DNA from: Bacteroidales bacterium
Lineage (GTDB): Bacteria > Bacteroidota > Bacteroidia > Bacteroidales > F082
NCBI GenBank assembly: GCA_030683155.1
Contig: JAUXMV010000006.1
Location: 1-51,487, forward strand
DNA: 51,487 nt
Reading direction: 5' to 3'
The translations under genes were made by a program, and so were the position numbers. Positions 18,270 to 27,388 of the stretch are shown one piece after another. The notes under the pieces are model-generated. The model was not told the origin of the DNA, ran no database searches, and saw only the letters and a list, made by a program, of their open reading frames with translations. How positions within the stretch are numbered: position 1 is the stretch's first letter; each line of letters begins with the position of its first letter.

Positions 18270-19040
18270 ATGAACGATACCTTTCTTTGGATGCTTCTTC
18301 ATGCAGATCATCATCATCATTTTGTGGTAAGCGCACCTTTTTTAATAGGAATTTTCGCAAGTGTTCTTCATGTTGTTTCCGGCCCTGATCATCTTGCTGC
18401 TGTAACACCACTTGCCATTGATAATAAATTAAAAGCGTGGATTATTGGTTTGGGATGGGGTTTGGGGCATACAGCCGGAATGCTTTTAATTGGCGTGTTG
18501 TTTATTTTTTTTAAAAATGTTTTGCCTATTGAGGCTATTTCAGAATATAGTGAATTTGCCGTTGGATTAATTCTTATTGCTATTGGGGTTTGGGCTTTGT
18601 GGCGTATTTTTGGAAGGAAGCATCCTCACCTGCATGAACACCCTCATACGCATAGTACTGAAGAGGGCGAAAGCTATACACATATTCATACGCATAATCA
18701 TAGTGCACAAAATGTGCATGCGCATGAACATAAAGTGCCTGTAAAACAATCGTTTTTTTCTGCTATTGCCATTGGCACTGTTCACGGATTAGCAGGCGTT
18801 TCTCACTTATTGGGAATTCTTCCCACACTTGCTTTTCCAACAGTTGCTGATTCTAGCTTTTACCTTATTGGTTTTGGTTTGGGAACAGTTGTAGCAATGA
18901 TTGCTTTTTCATTTTTACTTGGATTTGTATCATTTCAATCCAGTGAACGCTTTAAACCGGTGATTTTTAAGTCAATTCAAATTGCGGGTGCAATGGCTTC
19001 ATTAATTGTTGGAGTATACTGGATTTCATTATCATTTTAA
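18270..19040 (+). CDS. UreH/NiCoT-like metal permease with His-rich loop
   Basis: A 256-aa membrane protein with about six helices. The HVVSGPDHLAAVTPLA motif (about 34-49) is the H-x4-DH signature of the NiCoT/UreH nickel-cobalt transporter group. GWGLGHTAG is a second conserved helix, and GTVHGLAGVSHL mirrors it in the C-terminal half. The N-terminus has four consecutive His, and the central loop (about 117-156) holds many His (HPHLHEHPHTH...), fitting metal capture. Ni2+ or Co2+ is likely but not proven, and Zn2+ or Cu2+ cannot be excluded. The next ORF starts 1 bp after its stop, so it is the first gene of an operon ending with rex. Confidence 0.85.
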   Translation: MNDTFLWMLLHADHHHHFVVSAPFLIGIFASVLHVVSGPDHLAAVTPLAIDNKLKAWIIGLGWGLGHTAGMLLIGVLFIFFKNVLPIEAISEYSEFAVGLILIAIGVWALWRIFGRKHPHLHEHPHTHSTEEGESYTHIHTHNHSAQNVHAHEHKVPVKQSFFSAIAIGTVHGLAGVSHLLGILPTLAFPTVADSSFYLIGFGLGTVVAMIAFSFLLGFVSFQSSERFKPVIFKSIQIAGAMASLIVGVYWISLSF

Positions 19041-19041
19041 A

Positions 19042-19800
19042 ATGCTAAAGAAAACCCTCCTCATTTCAATAATTATTTTATTTGGTTTTGGCGCTTTTGC
19101 ACAGAATGCAGAAACACCCAGACCTGCTTGGTATATTGGTTTTACTGGTGGAGCTGCTTTCGGAGATATCGCGAATACTAGTTTTGCATACAAACTTTCA
19201 GACAGTCCTGGAATGCAGATCGGCGGTATTTTTGGATATAATCTTACCAGAAACTTAAGCATTCAGGTTGAGGCTGTTTTTGAAAGAAGAACCTTTAGGA
19301 TGGAGCGTTATATCAACGGATTCAGATTGAACGACACAAGCAATTATGTTTGCTGGGATTGCTTTTATGGGTTTGATGTTACCTATTCCTCAGATTATTT
19401 GAGTTTGCCTATTCTTCTGAATTATTACAGAGGGAACGATCGATTTGGGATTCATATTCAGGGAGGTATCTACTATTCATTGTTGCTGGTTAATAATTAC
19501 GATGGTTATGAAGCGTTTTATTTTGACCCCGTTGGTGCAAATAGTTTCATACCGACATATGAACCAGGTACTTACAGGGCAATTTTCAGTGGTCCGTCTA
19601 CAAATTTGATAAACACCTACGATATCGGTGCAATTATTGGATTAGCAGGCAAATACAAGCTTTCTCCAACTATTGATTTGATGTTGGAAACCAGACTTAC
19701 ATTGGGTTATGCAGGAATTTTTGAAAACCCGCAGATGATACTTTTGAACTACAAGGGTTATGTTGTTCGTGCTGGTTTTATATATTTCTTTCAATTTTAG
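19042..19800 (+). CDS. Outer-membrane beta-barrel protein (PorT/OmpW-like size)
   Basis: A 252-aa protein starting at ATG 19042, just 1 bp after the permease stop; a longer upstream frame would overlap that gene. It has a signal peptide (MLKKTLLISIIILFGFGAFAQ) and then alternating strands with glycine and aromatics: WYIGFTGGAAFGDI, GGIFGYNLTRNLSIQVEAVFE, LPILLNYY, and a C-terminal YVVRAGFIYFFQF ending in aromatic Phe. This fits a Bacteroidota eight-strand outer-membrane barrel ("outer membrane beta-barrel protein"). Its placement suggests it could help metal cross the outer membrane, but that is inference. Confidence 0.8.
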   Translation: MLKKTLLISIIILFGFGAFAQNAETPRPAWYIGFTGGAAFGDIANTSFAYKLSDSPGMQIGGIFGYNLTRNLSIQVEAVFERRTFRMERYINGFRLNDTSNYVCWDCFYGFDVTYSSDYLSLPILLNYYRGNDRFGIHIQGGIYYSLLLVNNYDGYEAFYFDPVGANSFIPTYEPGTYRAIFSGPSTNLINTYDIGAIIGLAGKYKLSPTIDLMLETRLTLGYAGIFENPQMILLNYKGYVVRAGFIYFFQF

Positions 19801-19805
19801 TTTTC

Positions 19806-20447
19806 ATGCTAAAAAACCTTCCCGAGAAAACAGTTGAACGTTTAAGTCAGTACCGAAGGGTGCTTTTGAACTATCAATTTCTTGAGCATGGATATATTTA
19901 TTCACATAATCTTGCACGAATTTTAAAAACCAATCCTGCCAATGTGAGACGGGATTTGATGTTGATTGGCGTTTCTGGCGATGTGCATAAAGGGTATGAA
20001 ATTGTAAAGCTTATTGAAAGTATTGGTGATGCCATCGACGGTGAACAGGCCGAAAAAGTTTGTTTTGTTGGTATTGGAGAGCTAGGCCGCACGGTTTCGG
20101 AATATTTTTCGCAACCGTCCAACAAATTAAAGATAGCAGCGACTTTTCATTTTGATAACCACCAACCTGTAGCTTATTCTGATGTGCCTTCTTATAATAT
20201 CTCGACGATTTCAGAAATCATAAAGAAAGAAGATATCTTGATCAGTGTTTTAGCGGTGCCAAAAGACTATGCCCGTGAAATATGTATGATACTTGTCAAT
20301 TCTGGTGTAATTGGAATTTTAAACTTTTCTTCGGTTTACCTTCAGGTTCCAAAGCATGTTTATGTCGAAAACTACGACATGATTACCAAGCTCGAAAAAA
20401 TAGCATACTTCATGAAAAGACACAGTGTAAATAACAGGAAATCTTAA
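19806..20447 (+). CDS. rex: Redox-sensing transcriptional repressor Rex
   Basis: A 213-aa Rex homologue of normal length. Residues 1-80 form the winged-helix DNA-binding domain (TVERLSQYRRVL, NPANVRRDLMLIGVSGDV). The Rossmann domain has GIGELG at 89-94, and NFSSVYLQVP matches the conserved NFxPxxLxVP segment. Rex represses fermentation, respiration and hydrogenase genes until NADH rises. It begins 5 bp after the barrel gene and is third in a three-gene operon. The upstream 30 bp show no palindromic Rex operator, so autoregulation is not evident. Confidence 0.92.
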   Translation: MLKNLPEKTVERLSQYRRVLLNYQFLEHGYIYSHNLARILKTNPANVRRDLMLIGVSGDVHKGYEIVKLIESIGDAIDGEQAEKVCFVGIGELGRTVSEYFSQPSNKLKIAATFHFDNHQPVAYSDVPSYNISTISEIIKKEDILISVLAVPKDYAREICMILVNSGVIGILNFSSVYLQVPKHVYVENYDMITKLEKIAYFMKRHSVNNRKS

Positions 20448-20462
20448 TAAATTCTAAATCAA

Positions 20463-21278
20463 TTACTTAAACGGAGAATCATGTTCTTTAGCCATATGGT
20501 TATACAACATTCTATCAAAAAATGAAGGAATGAATTTATTTAGAAAAACGGTAACTTTTCCTTGAGTTGTCAAAACAATTGTTCTTTTTCTTTTTTCGAT
20601 GGCTTTTATCAGATATTTAGCCACAGCTTCTGACGACATCATTTTCGACTCGTCTCTGGGTGATTCGCCTTGTTGGCTTCCATCGGCTGAAAGCGCAGTA
20701 TTTCGAATGTTGGAAGCTGTAAAACCCGGGCAGGCAACCATCACATGAAGTTCATTTTTAAGGTTTTCGACACGCAGTGCATCCAAAAAACCCTGCATGG
20801 CAAATTTCGATGCTGAATAGCCGGTTCTTCCGGGTAGTCCCTTATAACCTGCAACAGATGATACACCTACAACAGATCCTTTATTTTTGATTAAATACGG
20901 GAGTGCGTATTTTGTACAATAAACAGTTCCCCAAAAGTTTACGTCCATCAACTTACGAATGACTGAAAGATCAGTTTTTTCGAACAATGCACGCATCGAA
21001 ATTCCGGCGTTGTTGATCAGGATGTCAATCTGTCCAAATTGTTCGACTGCTTTTCCGATTAAAATCCGACAATCTTCATCCTTACTTACATCTGTCACAA
21101 TACCAATAACCTGAGCACCAATGTTTTTACATTGATCAACAACATCCATAAGTGCTTCAATTCTTCGCGCAGCAAGCACCAGTCGGGCACCTCTGAAAGC
21201 AGTTTCCAAAGCAGTAGCTTTTCCTATTCCTGAAGAGGCACCAGTGATAATGACGACTTTGTTTTGAATGGATGACAT
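20463..21278 (-). CDS. Short-chain dehydrogenase/reductase
   Basis: A classical SDR of 271 aa when started at the ATG 21276-21278 (MSSIQNKVVI), which places the TGASSGIG cofactor motif at 12-19. A longer frame adds 11 residues upstream without family support. NNAGIS, SVAGYKG and the catalytic YSASK (GYSASKFAMQG) are all present. The C-terminal part (after about 190) has SKMMSSEAVAKYLIKAI and a hydrophobic NKFIPSFFDRMLY tail. Such forms resemble DltE/YqjQ-like SDRs. The substrate is unknown. Convergent with rex, 15 bp away. Confidence 0.88.
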   Translation of the reverse strand: MSSIQNKVVIITGASSGIGKATALETAFRGARLVLAARRIEALMDVVDQCKNIGAQVIGIVTDVSKDEDCRILIGKAVEQFGQIDILINNAGISMRALFEKTDLSVIRKLMDVNFWGTVYCTKYALPYLIKNKGSVVGVSSVAGYKGLPGRTGYSASKFAMQGFLDALRVENLKNELHVMVACPGFTASNIRNTALSADGSQQGESPRDESKMMSSEAVAKYLIKAIEKRKRTIVLTTQGKVTVFLNKFIPSFFDRMLYNHMAKEHDSPFK

Positions 21279-21386
21279 AGAATAATATTTCTGCAAAGTT
21301 AACGCTTCCAACGAATTTTCAATCCATTATAAATTCGACCTAATTCTTGCAAAAATAGTGGTAATTTTGTGTTAAATTTAAATTTG

Positions 21387-22583
21387 ATGTTGACCAACAG
21401 ACAGTTATTTCAATTGCATATGGGCTTGCCCTCGATGGTGAATGACCCTATTGAAATCGTTCAGGCAAAAGGAATATATCTCATTGATAGTGAAGGAAAT
21501 AAACATATCGATTTAGTATCAGGCGTGGCTGTAAGCAATGTTGGACATTTGCATCCAAGGGTTGTTGATGCAATAAAAAAGCAGCTTGACGATTATATGC
21601 ATGTGATGGTTTATGGCAAATTCGTCCATTCACCACAGGTGAAACTGGCAGCTAAACTCGCTGAAAACCTGCCAAAGAGTTTAAATGCTGTTTATTTTGT
21701 CAACTCTGGCAGCGAGGCCATTGAGGGTGCGCTTAAACTGGCAAAAAGACTAACTAACAGAGCCGAATTGGTACATTTTCGCAATGCCTACCACGGCGGA
21801 ACAGCCGGAGCGCTGAGTTTGCTTGGTAACGAAACAATGAAAAATGCTTTTCGTCCTTTGGTGCCTTCAACAAGAATGCTTGATTTCAATGATTTCAGTC
21901 AAATAAGCCAAATAACCAGCAAAACTGCAGCAGTAATAATTGAGCCGATACAAGCCGAAGCAGGCATCATTTTGCCAAAACAAGGTTATTTACAAGCTTT
22001 GCGAGAAAGGTGCAATCAAATGGGTTGTATTTTGATTTTTGATGAAATTCAGATGGGATTTGGTCGTACAGGTAAGCTTTTTGCATTTGAGAACTTCGGT
22101 GTAATTCCAGATATAATTTGTCTTGCAAAAGCCATGGGAGGTGGTATGCCAATTGGAGCATTTATTTCTTCCAAGGAGAATATGATGGCTTTTACGCATA
22201 ATCCTGAATTGGGCCATATAACAACTTTTGGCGGACATCCGGTTTCATGCGCTGCTTCTTTGGCTGCACTGGAGCTTATCCTTGAAGAAAATCTTGTAAC
22301 CAAAGCGGATCAAAACGGGAAGCTTTTTGAAGAGGCACTCCTGCCCCACCCTGCCATAAAAGAAATAAGACGCGCAGGCCTGATGCTGGGCGTTGAAGTT
22401 GCAGAAAGTATTGAAATTGATCAACTTATGAAGGCTTTCAAGAAAAACAAATTGGTAGTAGATCAGTTTCTGTTTCATGAAAAAGCTTTTCGCATTGCCC
22501 CGCCACTGACCATCTCAGAAAATGAAATCAGAGAATCTATACATCTTGTAATTAAATCATTAGACCAGGTATTAAACACATAA
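21387..22583 (+). CDS. Class III PLP aminotransferase (acetylornithine/ornithine/GABA type)
   Basis: A 398-aa aminotransferase counted from ATG 21387; an in-frame GTG lies 18 bp earlier. The class III core is clear: NSGSEAIEGALKLAKR, NAYHGGTAG, the IFDEIQMGFGRTGK strand, and AKAMGGGMPIGAF with the PLP-binding Lys. It uses pyridoxal phosphate to move an omega- or alpha-amino group to 2-oxoglutarate. Acetylornithine, ornithine, 4-aminobutyrate and related substrates are possible, and no arginine-pathway genes are adjacent. The gamma-glutamyltransferase gene begins 1 bp after its stop, so the pair is likely co-transcribed and may share amino-acid salvage. Confidence 0.85.
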   Translation: MLTNRQLFQLHMGLPSMVNDPIEIVQAKGIYLIDSEGNKHIDLVSGVAVSNVGHLHPRVVDAIKKQLDDYMHVMVYGKFVHSPQVKLAAKLAENLPKSLNAVYFVNSGSEAIEGALKLAKRLTNRAELVHFRNAYHGGTAGALSLLGNETMKNAFRPLVPSTRMLDFNDFSQISQITSKTAAVIIEPIQAEAGIILPKQGYLQALRERCNQMGCILIFDEIQMGFGRTGKLFAFENFGVIPDIICLAKAMGGGMPIGAFISSKENMMAFTHNPELGHITTFGGHPVSCAASLAALELILEENLVTKADQNGKLFEEALLPHPAIKEIRRAGLMLGVEVAESIEIDQLMKAFKKNKLVVDQFLFHEKAFRIAPPLTISENEIRESIHLVIKSLDQVLNT

Positions 22584-22584
22584 T

Positions 22585-24276
22585 ATGAAAACACTCAGCT
22601 TTTTTTTATCAATACTGTTACTTGTTTCTGCCACAGCGTTTGGACAGGATCGTGTTACAGGAAAGAACTTTGCATCACGCTCTGAAGTTATAGCACAGCA
22701 GGGTATCGCTGCCACCAGCCATCCGCTTGCGACGCAGGTTGCACTGGATATTCTCAAAAAAGGAGGCAATGCAATTGATGCAGCCATTGCAGCCAATGCT
22801 TTGCTTGGTCTTGTCGAGCCTACTGGCTGTGGTATTGGTGGAGATTTGTTTGCGATAATCTGGGATGCAGAAACGCAACAGCTTTACGGCTTAAACGCCA
22901 GTGGCAGATCACCAAAGTCGCTTACGATTGACTATTTCAAGAAAAACAAATTGAAGGAAATACCTTCTTACGGACCAATTCCTGTCACTGTTCCCGGATG
23001 TGTGGATGGATGGAATGAAATGCATAAAAGATTTGGAAAACTTACCGTAGAAGAAATCCTTGCTCCTTCTGTTTACTACGCAGAAGAAGGCTTTCCGCTT
23101 ACCGAAGTCGTTGCTTATTACTGGAATCTCAATTCAGCCAGGCTTAAAAGTTATCCTGGCTTTTCAGAAACTTTTCTGGTAGAAGGAAAAGCGCCTGTAA
23201 AAGGTGAAATCTTTAAGAATCAACGTCTTGCAAATACCTACAGAAAGCTTTCTGAAGAAGGATTTCGCAGTTTTTATGAAGGGGAGATAGCAGAGACTAT
23301 TGCATCTTATATGGCTGCCAATGGTGGGTTTATCTCAACTTCCGACATGGCCTCGCACCAAAGTGAATGGGTGAAACCAGCTTCAACCAACTATCGTGGG
23401 TATGATGTCTGGCAATTGCCACCAAACGCGCAAGGTATCGCTGTGCTTCAAATGTTGAACCTAATGGAGCCTTTCGATGTGAAAGGGATGCGCTTTGGAA
23501 GCAAAGAATATGTACATCTTTTTGTTGAAGCAAAAAAACTTGCTTTTGAAGATCGTGCACGCTATTATGCCGATCCAGCCTTCTCGAAAATTCCTGTTGA
23601 CAAGCTTGTTTCGAAGTCCTATGCTGCTGATAGACTGAAGCTTTTTAATAAGGATAAAGCAGCTAAAAGTTATCCTGCCGGCATTCTTGAAACGGATAAT
23701 ACTATCTATCTTACTGTCGCCGATGCAGCCGGCAATATGGTGTCACTCATACAAAGCAATTACCGCGGAATGGGCTCAGGAATGACACCCACCGACCTTG
23801 GTTTCGTGCTTCAGGATCGTGGAGAGTCTTTTTCTCTCGAGGCAGGGCACCCTAATGTTTACGCACCGGGTAAACGTCCTTTCCATACAATTATTCCCGG
23901 TTTTGTAACAAAAGATGGCCAGCCATGGCTAAGTTTTGGCCTTATGGGAGGCGCAATGCAGCCACAAGGACATGTGCAGATTTTAGTCAATCTGATTGAC
24001 TTTGAAATGAACCTGCAGGAAGCTGGAGATGCTGCGCGCATAAGTCATGAAGGATCGACCGAACCAACAGGAAACCCAATGACAGATGGTGGTTGGGTGA
24101 ACCTTGAATCCGGATTTAATTATGAAACGATCAGAGAACTGATGAAAATGGGTCATAGAATAAAATTTGATGTTGGAGGTTATGGAGGCTATCAGGCTAT
24201 CCTTCGCGATCTGAAAACCGGTGTGTATTATGGTGCCTCTGAATCCAGAAAAGACGGACAAGCAGCCGGTTTTTGA
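22585..24276 (+). CDS. Gamma-glutamyltransferase, YwrD-like, exported
   Basis: A 563-aa N-terminal-nucleophile hydrolase with a signal peptide (MKTLSFFLSILLLVSATAFGQ). It cleaves the gamma-glutamyl bond of glutathione or related peptides. The large subunit shows KGGNAIDAAIAANALLGLVEP and the Arg-containing SGRSPK. The likely autocleavage/catalytic Thr is Thr373 in DNTIYLTVAD, aligned with the TTHYS(V) Thr of E. coli GGT. SNYRGMGSG and GLMGGAMQPQGH follow in the small subunit. The lid loop is short, as in YwrD-type members, which may hydrolyse rather than transfer. It lies downstream of an aminotransferase. Confidence 0.9.
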   Translation: MKTLSFFLSILLLVSATAFGQDRVTGKNFASRSEVIAQQGIAATSHPLATQVALDILKKGGNAIDAAIAANALLGLVEPTGCGIGGDLFAIIWDAETQQLYGLNASGRSPKSLTIDYFKKNKLKEIPSYGPIPVTVPGCVDGWNEMHKRFGKLTVEEILAPSVYYAEEGFPLTEVVAYYWNLNSARLKSYPGFSETFLVEGKAPVKGEIFKNQRLANTYRKLSEEGFRSFYEGEIAETIASYMAANGGFISTSDMASHQSEWVKPASTNYRGYDVWQLPPNAQGIAVLQMLNLMEPFDVKGMRFGSKEYVHLFVEAKKLAFEDRARYYADPAFSKIPVDKLVSKSYAADRLKLFNKDKAAKSYPAGILETDNTIYLTVADAAGNMVSLIQSNYRGMGSGMTPTDLGFVLQDRGESFSLEAGHPNVYAPGKRPFHTIIPGFVTKDGQPWLSFGLMGGAMQPQGHVQILVNLIDFEMNLQEAGDAARISHEGSTEPTGNPMTDGGWVNLESGFNYETIRELMKMGHRIKFDVGGYGGYQAILRDLKTGVYYGASESRKDGQAAGF

Positions 24277-24476
24277 TGAATTTTTTTAACTAATTTCTTA
24301 ACGGGATGATAATTGTGTAGAAAGTTTTAGTGAACAGGAAAGCTTTATCATCTCTAACTTTACAGGATGAATTCAATCATCATTTTGTATTTTACAGTTT
24401 TTAATTCTGCAAAAGTCATTACTTTAGCAGCCGGTTTGTTTAATAAACAATTGTTTTATTGATACTTCATTAGCTT

Positions 24477-26126
24477 ATGAAAATTCATTTACGTTATTTT
24501 ATCCTCCCATTTCTTTTCACATTTTCATTTTTCACCCCATCTTTTGGGCAGGTAGCGGTATTCAATCCAGCTGAATTTGAAAAAAATGAAGGCGTAATGC
24601 TTGTGTGGGACTACAGTTCGTCGCGTGACTCAATCACCGCCAATATTGCAAAAGCAGCGCAGCAGGCCGGCAAAGTTTGGATAATTTATTATCCGGGACA
24701 AGCACCGGTTGACACAACTCAAATCAGGCAATATTTATACAGTCGTGGTGTTCTTCCGCTAAACCTCTATTTTATTCCATCCTACACCGAAACGCTTTGG
24801 ATAAGGGACTTTGGACCGATGACACTTTATGGCAATTTTGGACAGGGCAACGAAAGATTTATTTTGGATATGGGCTATAGTGCCTACAACAGGCCTAAAG
24901 ATGATTCATTGCCCAGGCAGATTTCGAATCTCTGGGGCTGGAAGCTGCGCGACCTGGAACTGGAAATTGAAGGCGGAAACCTTATTTTTGACGGACTAAA
25001 ACGAGGGTTTGCTTCGAACCGTGTCTATGAGCAAAATCCTGCCTACTCCCCTGCAATGATCAGAAATATTCTTATTGACAAGTTTAACCTTCATGATTTT
25101 ACTTTTCTTCAAAGTCTTAATAACAGCGGTGGTGGCATTTGGAAGCATGTGGATATGTTTATGAAAGTCCTGGATTACGAGACCATTCTGGTTTCATCCT
25201 ATCCGGATCATTTACCTGATTATCCGGTCATTGAAGCGAATGTTGAAATATTGAGAAACCTGACAAATGCTTTCGGAAAACCATACGAAATTATAAGAAT
25301 TCCTGCACCACCAAAGGCTAATGGGACATGGGCCACAACGCAAAACGATGAAATGAGGACATATACCAATTCACTCATTATAAACAATACTGTCATTGTA
25401 CCCTCTTACGGACTTCCTGAGTATGATCTTCAGGCCAAGCAAATTTATACCAACGCAATGCCAGGTTATAAAATTATTATGGTTGATGCACAGATGCTCA
25501 CTCCTCTCGGCGGCGCCATCCACTGCATCACAAAAGAAGTTCCTGCCCCCCATCTTGTCCGTATCAGACACAGAAAAGTTACTGGCCTGCAACAATTTTC
25601 ACCTGAGATTTATATCTACAGCAATTGCGAGTCAACAGCATCTCTTCAGCAAATGTGGTTGTATTATAAAAAAAATCTTGAAGATCAATATACACAAGTC
25701 CCTGTTTATATGGCATGTCCTGAAAACATCGGCATCATCGAAGGATTGCAGCCTGGCGACAAAGTAAGTTATTATCTTGAAGCAGTTTCAGCGTTTGGAA
25801 CAGTAACTTATCCCCTTTCAGCCCCGGCCGGAAACTTTTCTTTTTATTTTGATGAGGCTGTTGGAGAAGCTGAAAAATATGTAAATGATACACAAAATGA
25901 ACTATTTATACTGCCACAACCCAACAAAGGAAGTTTCTATCTTCGTGCAAAGGGTGACGAGAAAATAGAAAAAGTTAAAATTTATGATGCATCAGGACGT
26001 ATAGTTTTTGATGCAATATATAATGAAAGTCAGCAATTATCACCCGGACTTAAAAGCGGTTTTTACATTGTTCATGCAGAGACTTTAAAAGGCTTGAAAA
26101 AATCCAAAATGATTGTAACAGACTAA
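24477..26126 (+). CDS. Secreted agmatine/peptidylarginine deiminase-family protein with T9SS sorting domain
   Basis: A 549-aa exported protein with a signal peptide (cleavage after PSFG before QVAVF). Residues about 30-360 form the guanidino-group-modifying PAD_porph fold. Asp111 (WIRDFGP), His224 and Asp226 (HVDMF) and Cys350 (GGAIHC) fit the catalytic set. Asn298 lies in YTNSLIINN, and YNRP (Arg139) is also kept. After an Ig-like stretch (about 365-455), residues 475-549 form a type A T9SS sorting domain with the NKGSFYL and YDASGRIV motifs. The layout and length match Porphyromonas gingivalis PPAD. It may deiminate C-terminal peptidyl-arginine, or free agmatine, at the cell surface. First gene of an apparent operon. 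Confidence 0.88.
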   Translation: MKIHLRYFILPFLFTFSFFTPSFGQVAVFNPAEFEKNEGVMLVWDYSSSRDSITANIAKAAQQAGKVWIIYYPGQAPVDTTQIRQYLYSRGVLPLNLYFIPSYTETLWIRDFGPMTLYGNFGQGNERFILDMGYSAYNRPKDDSLPRQISNLWGWKLRDLELEIEGGNLIFDGLKRGFASNRVYEQNPAYSPAMIRNILIDKFNLHDFTFLQSLNNSGGGIWKHVDMFMKVLDYETILVSSYPDHLPDYPVIEANVEILRNLTNAFGKPYEIIRIPAPPKANGTWATTQNDEMRTYTNSLIINNTVIVPSYGLPEYDLQAKQIYTNAMPGYKIIMVDAQMLTPLGGAIHCITKEVPAPHLVRIRHRKVTGLQQFSPEIYIYSNCESTASLQQMWLYYKKNLEDQYTQVPVYMACPENIGIIEGLQPGDKVSYYLEAVSAFGTVTYPLSAPAGNFSFYFDEAVGEAEKYVNDTQNELFILPQPNKGSFYLRAKGDEKIEKVKIYDASGRIVFDAIYNESQQLSPGLKSGFYIVHAETLKGLKKSKMIVTD

Positions 26127-26143
26127 AATCGTTTTTACAGGGC

Positions 26144-26860
26144 ATGTATATTTATCAATTGAATGAATCAATCGTTTTTCCACCTGCCCATGCTGCTCTC
26201 GCTGAGGGTTTACTTGCAATTGGTGGTGATTTGCGACCTGAAAGACTTATTAAAGCATATTCTGAAGGGATATTTCCGTGGTACGAAGAAGACCAGCCTA
26301 TACTTTGGTGGTCGCCTGACCCTCGTCTGGTTTTGAAGCCGGAAGATGTTTATGTTTCAAAAAGTTTAAAGAAAACCATCAGGGAAAAGCGTTTTGAGAT
26401 TAGTTTTGATACAAATTTTGAAGCTGTTATTGATGCTTGTGCAAACACTTTACGCGGCGAAGCGGAAGGTACATGGATTACACCCGAACTTCGTGATGCC
26501 TTCATTTACTTGCATAAAACGGGATTGGCACATTCTGTGGAAGCGTATAAGGAAGGGAAACTCGCAGGCGGACTTTATGGATTATCGCTGGGAACGGCTT
26601 TTTTTGGCGAATCGATGTTTTATAACGAAAAAGATGCATCAAAGGTAGCATTTTTTTATCTTGTTGATTTCCTTAAGTCCAATGGGTTTGAACTTATTGA
26701 TGCACAACAGGATACACCACATCTGCGAAGCTTTGGAGCAAAAACAATTGCACGAAGCTCTTTTCTTGAAATTTTAAAAACAATAACTGCTAAGCCCAGT
26801 CTTGTCGGTAATTGGGGAAATGGAAACAACAGTAGAATAAAAATTGATAATCAATTATAG
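26144..26860 (+). CDS. aat: Leucyl/phenylalanyl-tRNA--protein transferase
   Basis: A 238-aa Aat of normal length. It adds Leu or Phe to the N-terminus of proteins beginning with Arg or Lys, marking them for ClpS/ClpAP. The conserved FPPAHAALAEGLLAIGGDL start, YSEGIFPWYEEDQPILWWSPDPR, GLYGLSLGTAFFGESMFY and FELIDAQQDTPHLRSFGA are all present. It starts 17 bp after the deiminase stop and ends 6 bp before guaD. This position in an operon with a secreted deiminase is not explained by known pathways. Confidence 0.95.
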   Translation: MYIYQLNESIVFPPAHAALAEGLLAIGGDLRPERLIKAYSEGIFPWYEEDQPILWWSPDPRLVLKPEDVYVSKSLKKTIREKRFEISFDTNFEAVIDACANTLRGEAEGTWITPELRDAFIYLHKTGLAHSVEAYKEGKLAGGLYGLSLGTAFFGESMFYNEKDASKVAFFYLVDFLKSNGFELIDAQQDTPHLRSFGAKTIARSSFLEILKTITAKPSLVGNWGNGNNSRIKIDNQL

Positions 26861-26866
26861 ATTCAG

Positions 26867-27361
26867 ATGAAAGAAGATTTGAAATTAAGGCCTGAACAGC
26901 ATTCATTTATGGAAGAAGCCATTGAACTGGCGAGAAAAAACCTTAAGTCATTTAATGGAGGTCCTTTTGGTGCCGTGGTTGTGAAAGACGGCGTTATTGT
27001 TGGAAAAGGCTCTAATTGCGTTACCGGCAATAACGATCCTACTGCGCATGCAGAGGTGGTTGCGATAAGAGATGCATGCAAAAATCTGAATACTTTTCAG
27101 TTGGATGGCTGCGAAATATATTCAAGTTGTGAACCTTGTCCGATGTGTCTTGGTGCTATTTACTGGGCACGACCATCAAAGTTGTTTTTTGCAGCAAGCC
27201 GCGAAGATGCCGCTCAGGCAGGCTTCGATGACTCCTATATCTATTCACAGATTCCATTAAATCCAGCGCAAAGGGATCTGCCAACAAGTCAGTTCATGGC
27301 TGCTGAGGCAAAAATTGTATTTGATTCCTGGGTGGAACTTGAACAAAAAATTCCTTATTGA
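26867..27361 (+). CDS. guaD: Guanine deaminase (cytidine-deaminase fold)
   Basis: A 164-aa zinc deaminase resembling B. subtilis GuaD in length and in the motifs FGAVVVKDG and HAEVVAIRDA (zinc ligand His61, catalytic Glu63). SSCEPCPMCLGAIYW supplies zinc ligands Cys91 and Cys94. The C-terminal FDDSYIYSQI segment is the GuaD type, which closes the active site by domain swapping. It converts guanine to xanthine; other nucleobase deamination, including ammeline, is possible. Third gene of the deiminase operon. Confidence 0.88.
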   Translation: MKEDLKLRPEQHSFMEEAIELARKNLKSFNGGPFGAVVVKDGVIVGKGSNCVTGNNDPTAHAEVVAIRDACKNLNTFQLDGCEIYSSCEPCPMCLGAIYWARPSKLFFAASREDAAQAGFDDSYIYSQIPLNPAQRDLPTSQFMAAEAKIVFDSWVELEQKIPY

Positions 27362-27388
27362 TAAACTGAATCAATCAATATTAAATAA

